Positions 43,963 to 50,821 of a stretch of DNA of 64,000 bases are shown piece after piece (the first letter of the stretch is position 1; every line of letters begins with the position of its first letter). The DNA is from Bacteroidota bacterium (lineage in GTDB: Bacteria; Bacteroidota; Bacteroidia; UBA4408): NCBI GenBank assembly GCA_016718805.1, contig JADKCP010000001.1, positions 372,001-436,000 of the forward strand, written 5' to 3'. The notes below the pieces were generated by a model. The model had not been told where the DNA came from. It made no database searches and saw nothing but the letters and a program-made list of their open reading frames with translations. The translations under genes and the position numbers were made by a program.

Positions 43963-44009
43963 AAATAAATCATTTTTGGGTAGTTATTTATTATAAATAA
44001 ATCATTTTT
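43963..44009 (+). repeat. 15-bp direct repeat next to the IS unit
   Basis: AAATAAATCATTTTT occurs at 43963-43977 and again at 43995-44009, 32 bases apart, in a very AT-rich stretch that ends at the left 29-bp hairpin repeat. Its role is unknown. Confidence 0.55.
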
Positions 44010-44037
44010 AATTTTGACGGGCTGATGGTCAAAATTA
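44009..44037 (+). repeat. 29-bp hairpin repeat, left copy
   Basis: TAATTTTGAC and GTCAAAATTA form a perfect 10-bp inverted repeat around a 9-base loop. A direct copy with 27 of 29 matches lies at 45313-45341. The pair brackets the HTH and transposase genes. Confidence 0.8.
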
Positions 44038-44063
44038 GTAATAATTTTTTAAATAAAAAATAG

Positions 44064-44094
44064 TTTGTAGTATTATACTAATTTTATATATTTG
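44064..44094 (+). promoter_or_regulatory. Promoter of the HTH gene with operator in the spacer
   Basis: TTTG at 44064-44067, 19-base spacer, TATATTTG at 44087-44094: a full Bacteroidota -33/-7 promoter. The start codon at 44099 is 5 bases on, so the message is leaderless. The palindrome at 44069-44080 lies in the spacer, where a bound protein would block transcription. Confidence 0.75.
44069..44080 (+). promoter_or_regulatory. Operator-like palindrome, copy 1
   Basis: AGTATTATACTA contains the perfect 11-bp palindrome AGTAT-T-ATACT. It lies between the -33 and -7 elements of the HTH gene. The identical 12-mer recurs at 44303-44314. Confidence 0.6.
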
Positions 44095-44098
44095 CACC

Positions 44099-44275
44099 AT
44101 GAGAACGCAAAACATTGATAGTCTTAAAACAATAACAAACTGTGCAAAGTCAATGAACATAACACCTGTGTACATTTACAAAATGATTCGTGAGGGTAAA
44201 ATGCAAGCTGTAATTATTGACGGTGTTAAGTTTATTGATACATCTAAAACCAAATTTTCTACTACTAGGAAGTAA
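44099..44275 (+). CDS. Small HTH DNA-binding protein of the IS unit
   Basis: A 58-residue ORF starting MRTQNIDSLKTITNCAKSM. Residues 10-48 form a helix-turn-helix of the MerR/excisionase type: TNCAKSMNITPVYIYKMIREGKMQ followed by a short wing VIIDGVKFID. A basic tail ends KFSTTRK. It starts 5 bases after a -7 box. The 11-bp palindrome in its own promoter, repeated just before the transposase, makes it a candidate autoregulator of the element. An alternative is an excisionase-like or structural DNA-bending role in transposition. Confidence 0.72.
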   Translation: MRTQNIDSLKTITNCAKSMNITPVYIYKMIREGKMQAVIIDGVKFIDTSKTKFSTTRK

Positions 44276-44302
44276 ATATATTTTTTTATCCTGTTAGTAT
44301 AA

Positions 44303-44314
44303 AGTATTATACTA
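44303..44314 (+). promoter_or_regulatory. Operator-like palindrome, copy 2, before the transposase
   Basis: The 12-mer AGTATTATACTA is identical to 44069-44080 and ends 8 bases before the transposase ATG at 44323. The preceding TTAGTATAA adds partial symmetry. Confidence 0.6.
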
Positions 44315-44322
44315 TAAACAAT

Positions 44323-45288
44323 ATGAAAGAAAAAGACCTAACATTTAAAAACATTGGCGACCTAACTAAGCGGTTCAATACAGAGTTAAAATGTATTCAG
44401 TTTGTTGAAAAACTTAGGTGGAACGGTGAAAGAGCCTGCCCTCATTGCGGAGGGGCTAAAACGTACGTTTGCAAAGGGCATGGTAAATACAAATGTGCTT
44501 ATTGTCGCAAATTATTTAGCATAACCACAGGAACATATTTTGAGAATACTAAACTGCCTTTAAGAGTTTGGTTGATTTCAATGTATCTTATTCTTAACCA
44601 TAAAAAAGGTGTTAGTTCTTTGCAGCTAGCTAGCACTATTGGTTGTACGCAAAAATCAGCGTGGTTTGTATTGCATAGACTTAGAGCAATGTTAAAAGAT
44701 AAAACCGAGCGCATTAAGTTGAGCGGTGTTATTGAAGCTGATGAGGGGTATATAGGGGGTTTAGATTCTAATAAACACGCTAGCAAACGCAAGTTAGCAC
44801 CTCAACCTTTAATCCCTGTTGAATTTCAAAAGAGAAAATACACCACAACCGAAAAGAAGATGGTCGTTGGTGCTGTTCAAAGAGGCGGTTTGGTTATTGC
44901 CAAATATATAGAAGATGAAAAACGGTCTGTTGTTATTGATTTTCTGCAAAAACACGTACAGGAAGGAAGTACACTATATACTGATGAACATTACTACTAC
45001 TACAATAAAATCATTAAAGATAGATACGCACATCAATCAGTAAATCACGGCGTAAAAGAATATGTTAAAGGTAGAGTTCACACAAATACTATTGAAAATT
45101 ACTGGTCTGTAGTTAAAAGGTGTATTGATGGAACATACCACCAACTAAGCAGAAAACACTTACAAGCATACCTAAATGAATTTTCTTTTAGATATAACAC
45201 CCGACACGAAAGCAATAGTTTTCGGTTTATTGATGCTCTTAAAGACTGTCATGGGAGATTAAAATATAAACAGTTAATAGCTGCTTAG
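44323..45288 (+). CDS. IS1595-family transposase (ISXO2-like)
   Basis: A complete 321-residue transposase. The N-terminal zinc ribbon has CPHCGG (residues about 39-44) and CAYCRK (about 58-63). An HTH region is SSLQLASTIGCTQKSAWFVLHRLRAML. The DDE-type core has EADEGYIGGL (first Asp, about 140), STLYTDEHYYY (second Asp, about 222) and VHTNTIENYWSVVKRCIDGTYHQLS (Asn/Glu and Lys, about 250-275), the DDNK pattern of IS1595. No damage is visible, so it may be active. Confidence 0.93.
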   Translation: MKEKDLTFKNIGDLTKRFNTELKCIQFVEKLRWNGERACPHCGGAKTYVCKGHGKYKCAYCRKLFSITTGTYFENTKLPLRVWLISMYLILNHKKGVSSLQLASTIGCTQKSAWFVLHRLRAMLKDKTERIKLSGVIEADEGYIGGLDSNKHASKRKLAPQPLIPVEFQKRKYTTTEKKMVVGAVQRGGLVIAKYIEDEKRSVVIDFLQKHVQEGSTLYTDEHYYYYNKIIKDRYAHQSVNHGVKEYVKGRVHTNTIENYWSVVKRCIDGTYHQLSRKHLQAYLNEFSFRYNTRHESNSFRFIDALKDCHGRLKYKQLIAA

Positions 45289-45312
45289 TTTGGATTGTAA
45301 AAAAAAATAAAC

Positions 45313-45341
45313 TAATTTTGACGACCTGATGGTCAAAATTA
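45313..45341 (+). repeat. 29-bp hairpin repeat, right copy
   Basis: Same 10-bp arms TAATTTTGAC/GTCAAAATTA as at 44009-44037, loop GACCTGATG in place of GGGCTGATG. It ends 2 bases before the ATG of the ORF at 45344, so here it could also cover a ribosome-binding region. Confidence 0.8.
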
Positions 45342-45343
45342 AG

Positions 45344-45478
45344 ATGAAAAAAGAAAAGCTAAACACTTTTTGTGCTGCAAATAACTTTGTCCACCCAATA
45401 GTATTACCATTAATTGATTTTCAAGCGGCTTATCTAGAGGTTGCTATGAAACTCCAACAACACAATAGCAAATGTTAA
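45344..45478 (+). CDS. 44-residue ORF after the right hairpin repeat
   Basis: MKKEKLNTFCAANNFVHPIV and on to QQHNSKC. It starts 2 bases after the hairpin repeat, and its stop overlaps the ATG of the next ORF (45472) in ATGTTAA, which suggests translational coupling. No family recognised. It may be part of the mobile segment. Confidence 0.4.
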   Translation: MKKEKLNTFCAANNFVHPIVLPLIDFQAAYLEVAMKLQQHNSKC

Positions 45479-45774
45479 TAGAAGACGCTACTCAATTAGA
45501 TAAAAACACAGAACCATTAGCAGGAAAGCCAATTAATGTAATAATTTCTACCATCTTGAGAAGGTTTGTAAGAGCATTTGCTTACATTATTACAGGTAAG
45601 TTCTTAGGAATGAACGAAACATTTATCGAAACTATTGAGAACCGTTATTTTTACTTGCAGCGCGGAGAGCTGCGGATTGTCTCTCTTCTAAAACAAAAAC
45701 GAGTCGATAAAAAAGGTAAGGTTTGGAGTCTATTGACCAAAGCATCCACTTTCCTGGCTCTACGTAGTGAATAG
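45472..45774 (+). CDS. Truncated or chimeric small ORF
   Basis: A 100-codon frame overlapping the previous stop. The first 60 residues look like coding sequence (LAGKPINVIISTILRRFVRAFAYIITGKFLGMNETFIETI); the last 40 are Lys/Arg/Ser-rich and run antisense through the better-looking ORF at 45632-45985. The likely reading is a gene cut at about 45650, where the mobile segment ends, with a chance extension. No family recognised. Confidence 0.35.
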   Translation: MLIEDATQLDKNTEPLAGKPINVIISTILRRFVRAFAYIITGKFLGMNETFIETIENRYFYLQRGELRIVSLLKQKRVDKKGKVWSLLTKASTFLALRSE

Positions 45775-45985
45775 TGTAAACATCTTTACTGCCATTACGG
45801 TGTAACTTTACATCAACACCCTCCTTTACTAAATAGAATGTATCCCTATCGTCCATTCCCGTCATTTGAAATGATATGTTATTTTCAATAATATTAGAAT
45901 AGATTTCTATTTCCTGATTAATCCCTAATTCAAATACTTGCCATATTCCTGTTAGTTGGTTACGAATAATTTTCAAATCTTCCAT
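45632..45985 (-). CDS. Small lipocalin-like protein of unknown function
   Basis: The frame is open to 46069, but the ATG at 45985 (MEDLKIIRNQLTGIWQVFEL) gives the most compact protein, 117 residues. The pattern LTGIWQV followed by alternating beta strands (ISFQMTGMDD, TFYLVKEGVDVKLHRNG, DVYTIHYVEPGKWMLWSID) resembles a lipocalin-like beta barrel; that assignment is tentative. Its last 17 residues (ERQSAALRAASKNNGSQ) are of different composition and may have been added when the mobile segment joined at about 45650. Confidence 0.5.
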   Translation of the reverse strand: MEDLKIIRNQLTGIWQVFELGINQEIEIYSNIIENNISFQMTGMDDRDTFYLVKEGVDVKLHRNGSKDVYTIHYVEPGKWMLWSIDSKPYLFYRLVFVLEERQSAALRAASKNNGSQ

Positions 45986-46223
45986 AAGTAGTAGTTTTTG
46001 ATTTCCCGAAAGATAGTAAATTTGAAAAGTGAACATACGGGACATGGTGGCAGTTTTTAAACTTTTCAATGGTATAAAGTTCTATATAGGCGCCGTTTTT
46101 TTCCCATTCAGCAAAAAATTATCGCTAATCAAGTAAGATAGGTATATCTATGCAGGCAATTTGAAAAAATGTATTTCGTCTTTTCAAAGTAAGCCATAAA
46201 TTCTTAGAACAAACACCTTATCT

Positions 46224-47807
46224 ATGACCACTAAAAAAGCTATCGTTCTACTTCTGATTACAACTCTTTTCTCCTTTCAACAAATTCAGGCTCAGTGTAC
46301 TGCATGTACCTATACCCCGGTTGCAATGAGCAATTGCCCAACTACACCACCTAAACCACGTGGATTGTATGTAAATGAATTTTTTAGTTTCAACAGTGCC
46401 TTTTATGGTCCACAGCAAGGAATTGATGCAGTACATTCTATTTTAGGAGTGGATGCTAATAAGGATGGTATTTACGAAAAAGAAGATGCACTTTTGGCTT
46501 ACTGCAAAACCAATAAATTTTCAAGAATTACACTCTATGATATTTGGAATGTGCTTAGATTCCCAACTTCAATGTATGGTGCATTAAGTTATAGCGACCA
46601 CTTGAAACGGTTTATTACAAAAGCCAAAACTGGAGGATACGGTATTACAGAAGTAGGTGTAACAATATGGAATCCGGTAACTCCATCTTATGTAGCAGCA
46701 TATAATGGTATTAGCTCAAGTTGCGTTTTGCAAAAAAGAATGATGACGAATACAAATGGATTTACTTCGTATTTCAAGGAAAAAGATGCGCCAGATGAGG
46801 TGGAAGAAAACGAACACAATTCTTTTTATCCGGCAAATCTTTCGACGCTAGCAGCTGAAAGCGAAACTGAAATAGATGAAGCAACTTTCACTTCTTCTGC
46901 TCGTGTTGATGCGCTTAATTCATTTAAGATTGATCACATGGTTTCTGAATTCGAATTTTGGAATACCAATACATTTAACACAGTTGCACGCAGAGATTCA
47001 GCTTATCGTGTGTTTCAAAACATGATGAATTACATGCAATGTTTAAGATCGGCTAGTGTTGACCCTTTGAATATTTATGTGTATCTGGGATACCTTGATA
47101 AAGATTCATATGATGATAAAACACAGGCTCAGTTTATTGATAACATAGCCGACAAAATCTATATCAGCAATTACAAATGCAATCCGAATAGTTTATTTTT
47201 ATCAAGTATTCAGAGCAGAATTGATATTTTTTCGGCATCTAGTGGTCCAACAAAAGCAAATTCAAAAATTGTTATATTGTTATGTGGCACCAATCAAAGT
47301 GATGCTGTTGCAAATGACCCATTTAACAACGGTTGGTGCGATTTTCTTGGACCCTTTTTAAAGGTTAGTGGTAACACCATGGCCTGTGCCGAAGGATTAT
47401 TTAAAACTGCATACGATAATTACAAAGCAGCAAATCCGGGTAAATGGAATAGTACCTTAAATAGTTTTCAATGGTATCCGTATACCATTCTTAAAAAGAA
47501 TTCTGTAAAGCGATTGGCTGAAGAAAATACAAATAATATTGCCAGTGAAGATTTATTTTCAGTATTCCCGAATCCTGTAAATTCTAATGCAACATTTGCT
47601 TTTAGCACGGATGCTGAAATGTTACAAAATGCTTCTTTAACTGTGTTTGATAATACAGGTAAGGTAATTGCAAAACAGGCATTAAATTCTATTTCAAACA
47701 ATGAACTAACATTAGACCTTAGCTCCATAAATTCGGGCTTGTATTTTTGTAAAATTGTAAGTCCAAATTGGTCGAGCACTACCTCTAAATTAGTGGTAGT
47801 AAAGTAA
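46224..47807 (+). CDS. T9SS-exported protein with EF-hand/barrel-like domain
   Basis: A 527-residue protein: signal peptide to about 24 (QQIQAQ); a Cys-containing linker; a domain at about 47-430 shared with the 1599-codon protein; and a T9SS sorting domain from about 447 (FSVFPNPVNSNATF to KLVVVK). Shared features, in order: LYVNEFF (48-54), the EF-hand-like loop at 77-88 (D-x-N-x-D-G-I-Y-E-K-E-D) followed by ALLAY, the acid strand IDHMVSEFEFW (236-246), YLGYLDKD, IADKIYISNY, KIVILLCG and a late FQWYPY. The acids E242 and E244 at a strand end recall TIM-barrel glycosidases, but I recognise no family. It ends at a good terminator and lies between the transposase unit and scoB. Confidence 0.83.
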   Translation: MTTKKAIVLLLITTLFSFQQIQAQCTACTYTPVAMSNCPTTPPKPRGLYVNEFFSFNSAFYGPQQGIDAVHSILGVDANKDGIYEKEDALLAYCKTNKFSRITLYDIWNVLRFPTSMYGALSYSDHLKRFITKAKTGGYGITEVGVTIWNPVTPSYVAAYNGISSSCVLQKRMMTNTNGFTSYFKEKDAPDEVEENEHNSFYPANLSTLAAESETEIDEATFTSSARVDALNSFKIDHMVSEFEFWNTNTFNTVARRDSAYRVFQNMMNYMQCLRSASVDPLNIYVYLGYLDKDSYDDKTQAQFIDNIADKIYISNYKCNPNSLFLSSIQSRIDIFSASSGPTKANSKIVILLCGTNQSDAVANDPFNNGWCDFLGPFLKVSGNTMACAEGLFKTAYDNYKAANPGKWNSTLNSFQWYPYTILKKNSVKRLAEENTNNIASEDLFSVFPNPVNSNATFAFSTDAEMLQNASLTVFDNTGKVIAKQALNSISNNELTLDLSSINSGLYFCKIVSPNWSSTTSKLVVVK

Positions 47808-47824
47808 TCTTCCGATTCCTATTG

Positions 47825-47858
47825 AAGCCTGTTGCACATATTGCAGCAGGCTTTTTTT
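47825..47858 (+). terminator. Intrinsic terminator
   Basis: AAGCCTGTTGCA at 47825-47836 pairs with TGCAGCAGGCTT at 47842-47853 (one T-G pair), with a 5-base loop and a T-tract to 47858. It starts 18 bases after the stop of the gene at 46224. Confidence 0.9.
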
Positions 47859-47998
47859 ATTGAATGAGGTGGAAATTTTATAGGCTTATCCGCAATTATA
47901 CCTAGTTTATTTTTTGCTTACTAGTGATAGAAACCATAAAACTGAAAGGGATAAGTACTATTTGCAACGAAGTCAAATCAACGATAATCATAAGAATC

Positions 47999-48037
47999 CC
48001 TGCCTGCCATAGCGATTGCTTAGTTACGGCAGGCAGG
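47999..48037 (+). repeat. GC-rich inverted repeat in the gap before scoB
   Basis: CCTGCCTGCC (47999-48008) and GGCAGGCAGG (48028-48037) are perfect 10-bp inverted arms with a 19-base loop. They stand out in AT-rich surroundings and resemble dispersed REP-like palindromes. The remaining 360-base gap (47808-48168) shows the terminator and a TACTTTTG box at 48141-48148, a possible scoB promoter. Confidence 0.6.
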
Positions 48038-48168
48038 AGCCCAATTTGCGTTCCAATAATAAATTCTAATCATGCGAAAGTTTTAATTCAGTTTCAATGT
48101 TTTAATTTTAGTTGGAAAGCGATACTATCGTACGAATTTATACTTTTGAATAATCAAATTTTAAAAAG

Positions 48169-48825
48169 ATGTTAGATAAAAATGGAATAGCGAAACGTAT
48201 CGCACAAGAGTTAAAAGACGGATATTATGTGAATTTGGGAATTGGAATTCCAACATTGGTTGCCAATTATATACCCAAGGGGATGAATGTAATTTTGCAA
48301 TCTGAAAACGGTTTGCTTGGAATGGGTCCATTTCCCACTGAAGATGAAGTTGACGCCGATTTAATTAATGCAGGTAAGCAAACCATTACAACTCTTCCGG
48401 GCTCTTCGTTTTTTGATTCGGCTTTGAGTTTTGCAATGATTCGAGGGGAGCATGTGCAACTAACCGTGTTAGGCGCTATGGAAGTTAGTGAAACAGGGGA
48501 CATTGCCAATTGGAAAATACCGGGCAAAATGGTTAAAGGTATGGGAGGTGCTATGGATTTAGTAGCCTCTGCTCAAAATATTATTGTGGCCATGCAACAT
48601 GTAAACAAAGCTGGTGAATCGAAGCTGCTTAAAAAATGTACTTTACCACTAACAGGTGTGGGATGTGTAAAAAAAATAGTCACAGAATTAGCTGCGCTTG
48701 AAGTAACTAAAGAAGGATTTCTTTTGCTCGAAAGGGCTCCCGGAGTGAGTATAGAACAAATTAAAAATGCTACTGAAGGAACACTGATAATTAAAGGTGA
48801 TGTTCCTGAAATGGTAATAAATTAA
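48169..48825 (+). CDS. scoB: 3-oxoacid CoA-transferase subunit B
   Basis: A 218-residue beta subunit with the catalytic glutamate, E46, in VILQSENGLLGMGP, which forms the glutamyl-CoA intermediate. Other family parts are YVNLGIGIPTLVANYIP (20-36), SFFDSALSFAMIRGEHVQLTVLGAMEVSETGDIANW and the C-terminal AT-EGTLIIKGDVPEM. With ScoA it activates acetoacetate to acetoacetyl-CoA. It has been separated from scoA, so it needs its own promoter (TACTTTTG, 48141-48148, 20 bases before the ATG). The next gene, puuD, follows after 4 bases. Confidence 0.94.
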   Translation: MLDKNGIAKRIAQELKDGYYVNLGIGIPTLVANYIPKGMNVILQSENGLLGMGPFPTEDEVDADLINAGKQTITTLPGSSFFDSALSFAMIRGEHVQLTVLGAMEVSETGDIANWKIPGKMVKGMGGAMDLVASAQNIIVAMQHVNKAGESKLLKKCTLPLTGVGCVKKIVTELAALEVTKEGFLLLERAPGVSIEQIKNATEGTLIIKGDVPEMVIN

Positions 48826-48829
48826 GTAG

Positions 48830-50260
48830 ATGTTTACTGCTACTGATTATATATTTTGTATTGCAATTTTAGCGTTTTTCAGTATTTATTTGATACTGAA
48901 AAATGTGCACAAAGGAATTACCCTAAAAGTAGCTGAAGCAGAAAACGAAGTTCAACAACGTTTACAAAGCATGTTGCGCGATGAAGTGCGCGACATCATG
49001 AACATTATTCTATATCTATCCTTTGCATTTTTAATTTTATTCGCGGCTTATCGTTATACGCTATTTACCGGTTTAGGAGCACACGTGCACGAGTGGCTTA
49101 ATTTACTGGTGCGATGGGCGCACATACTTTTTGGGATAGCTTGGATTGGGGCCTCTTTTTATTTTATTTTTCTTGAAAACAGCCTTAATCGTAAATATGG
49201 TCTGCGCAATGAAATAGCCGGTAATTTATGGGCCATACACGGTGGTGGGTTTTATTATGTTGAGAAGTATAAAATCGCTCCCGAAAAGCTTCCTGCAACC
49301 TTACATTGGTTTAAGTACGAAGCTTATTTTACCTGGCTTACCGGATTTTTACTGCTTGTAATTGTGTATTACTCCAATGCTCAAAGTTACCTGGTGAACG
49401 CTTCGGTTATGAAACTTAGTGTTGAGCAAGCAATTGCAATTAGTTTAACTACACTTATTGGTAGTTGGTTTTTATACGATGCATTGTGCAAATCGCCCTT
49501 AAAGAAGTACCCTACTGTTTTTGCCACAATTGGTTTTTCACTGGTTGTGCTAATTGCTTATTTCTTAACACATGTATTTGATGGGAAGGCTGCATTTATA
49601 CATGTAGGTGCCTTACTTGGTACTATCATGGTGGGCAATGTGTTTTTTGTTATTATCCCCTCACAAAAAGCCCTAGTAAAGGCTGCAATTGAAGGTAAAT
49701 CGCTGGATGAAAATTTGGGCAAGAATGCCGGATTGCGCTCTTTGCACAATAATTACATTACGTTTCCTGTAATTTTTACCATGATAAGTAATCACTTCCC
49801 CAGCACGTTTGGAAATGATATGAACTGGGTAATCTTAACCGGTATATCATTGGCAGGAGCAGGAGCCAGGCATTTTATTAATAAACACGAAAAGGGTGAA
49901 AATCTATATTGGTTAATTCCGGCAGTGGGAGCATTGCTCATTTTAATGATGCTGATGACAGCCCCTAAACGAAAAAAGTCGGCAAAGGAATTACCTCCGG
50001 TAGCATTTGCAGAAGTTGAAACAATTTTTAAAAATCGTTGTACTCCTTGCCATTCAAGTCACCCAAGCGACAATACACAAGTAATTGCGCCCAACGGGGT
50101 GATGTACGATACGCCCGAGCAAATAAAGGGCATGGCAGATAAAATTTTAATTCGTGCTGTTCAAACTAAAACAATGCCTCAAGGAAATAAAACAAACATG
50201 ACCGAAGAAGAGCGAGAATTAGTTGGGGTTTGGATAGAACAAGGAGCTAATTTAAATTAG
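48830..50260 (+). CDS. puuD: Membrane urate hydroxylase PuuD with cytochrome c domain
   Basis: A 476-residue protein. A domain with about eight to nine membrane helices contains the PuuD signature LLVRWAHILFGIAWIGASFYFIFLEN (about 90-115) and IHGGGFYYVEKY (about 135-146). The C-terminal 90 residues are a cytochrome c domain with CTPCH (heme attachment, about 404-408) and TMPQGN (axial Met). PuuD oxidises urate to 5-hydroxyisourate with electrons passed through the heme to the respiratory chain, replacing cofactor-free uricase. No other purine-catabolism gene is in the window. It is 4 bases after scoB, hence probably co-transcribed. Confidence 0.85.
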   Translation: MFTATDYIFCIAILAFFSIYLILKNVHKGITLKVAEAENEVQQRLQSMLRDEVRDIMNIILYLSFAFLILFAAYRYTLFTGLGAHVHEWLNLLVRWAHILFGIAWIGASFYFIFLENSLNRKYGLRNEIAGNLWAIHGGGFYYVEKYKIAPEKLPATLHWFKYEAYFTWLTGFLLLVIVYYSNAQSYLVNASVMKLSVEQAIAISLTTLIGSWFLYDALCKSPLKKYPTVFATIGFSLVVLIAYFLTHVFDGKAAFIHVGALLGTIMVGNVFFVIIPSQKALVKAAIEGKSLDENLGKNAGLRSLHNNYITFPVIFTMISNHFPSTFGNDMNWVILTGISLAGAGARHFINKHEKGENLYWLIPAVGALLILMMLMTAPKRKKSAKELPPVAFAEVETIFKNRCTPCHSSHPSDNTQVIAPNGVMYDTPEQIKGMADKILIRAVQTKTMPQGNKTNMTEEERELVGVWIEQGANLN

Positions 50261-50277
50261 GAAAAATAGAACCAGTT

Positions 50278-50757
50278 TTAAGGAAATATTATTTCACCGG
50301 TTCTAACAGAATTACTTGTGTTTAAAGCTCGGTCTTTAATATACACCTCATACTGTATGGTATCGCTTGATGAGGTTGGAAAATATATTGGAGCTAAATA
50401 AGTAATCAAGATATCACCCTCTAGTGATTTAGGTTTTTTTCCTGAGTATAAAATGGGAATTCTGTAGTTGAATGGAGGAGATAGCGTTTTTTCTGTGAAG
50501 ACTCCATTGATTTTCTGATAGTACCGGGTGTAAAAGTTAAATAAGTAAGGTTCAGCTGTATCACCTTGACCGAGTCCAATATCTCCATCACCATCCGTAA
50601 AAGAAATAATGAGACGGGCAGAGTCTTTGCCAAATTTCTCAAAGCTCTTAAAACTTATTTCTGGTTCAACCGGATAGGAACTATGTTTCTTACATGCAGC
50701 GAAAACAAGTACAGCAAGAAGCCAAATAAATACTGCTATTTTTGAAAAATTATTCAT
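50278..50757 (-). CDS. Lipoprotein of unknown function
   Basis: The ATG at 50757 (MNNFSKIAVFIWLLAVLVFAAC) gives 159 residues with a lipobox and lipid-attachable Cys at about 22; an upstream start at 50781 is less likely. The mature part is beta-rich and contains FTDGDGDIGLGQGD, a motif common in small Bacteroidota lipoproteins that may bind calcium. It is convergent with puuD (17 bases apart) and divergent from the LuxE-like gene. Function unknown. Confidence 0.72.
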   Translation of the reverse strand: MNNFSKIAVFIWLLAVLVFAACKKHSSYPVEPEISFKSFEKFGKDSARLIISFTDGDGDIGLGQGDTAEPYLFNFYTRYYQKINGVFTEKTLSPPFNYRIPILYSGKKPKSLEGDILITYLAPIYFPTSSSDTIQYEVYIKDRALNTSNSVRTGEIIFP

Positions 50758-50821
50758 GTTTCGTGAACAACAAATATACAATTAAAATTAATCGAATTGC
50801 TGTAAGAAAGGCTAATTTACT

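Larger units (their letters stand above)
44009..45341 (+). mobile_element. IS1595-type unit with its own HTH gene
   Basis: The interval between the two 29-bp hairpin repeats contains a 58-aa HTH gene, a complete IS1595-family transposase and two copies of an 11-bp palindrome. It sits between scoA and scoB, which are normally neighbours. I could not identify standard terminal inverted repeats or an 8-bp target duplication, so the exact element ends are uncertain; the hairpin repeats are the best visible boundary. Confidence 0.6.

Noticed and set aside
44009..45341. 29-bp repeats as target-site duplication of the IS
   Set aside because: IS1595 elements make short (about 8 bp) duplications; 29-bp imperfect palindromic copies do not fit.
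47924..48175. 83-codon ORF before scoB
   Set aside because: It runs through the GC-rich palindrome and the scoB promoter box and overlaps the scoB start; composition is not coding-like.
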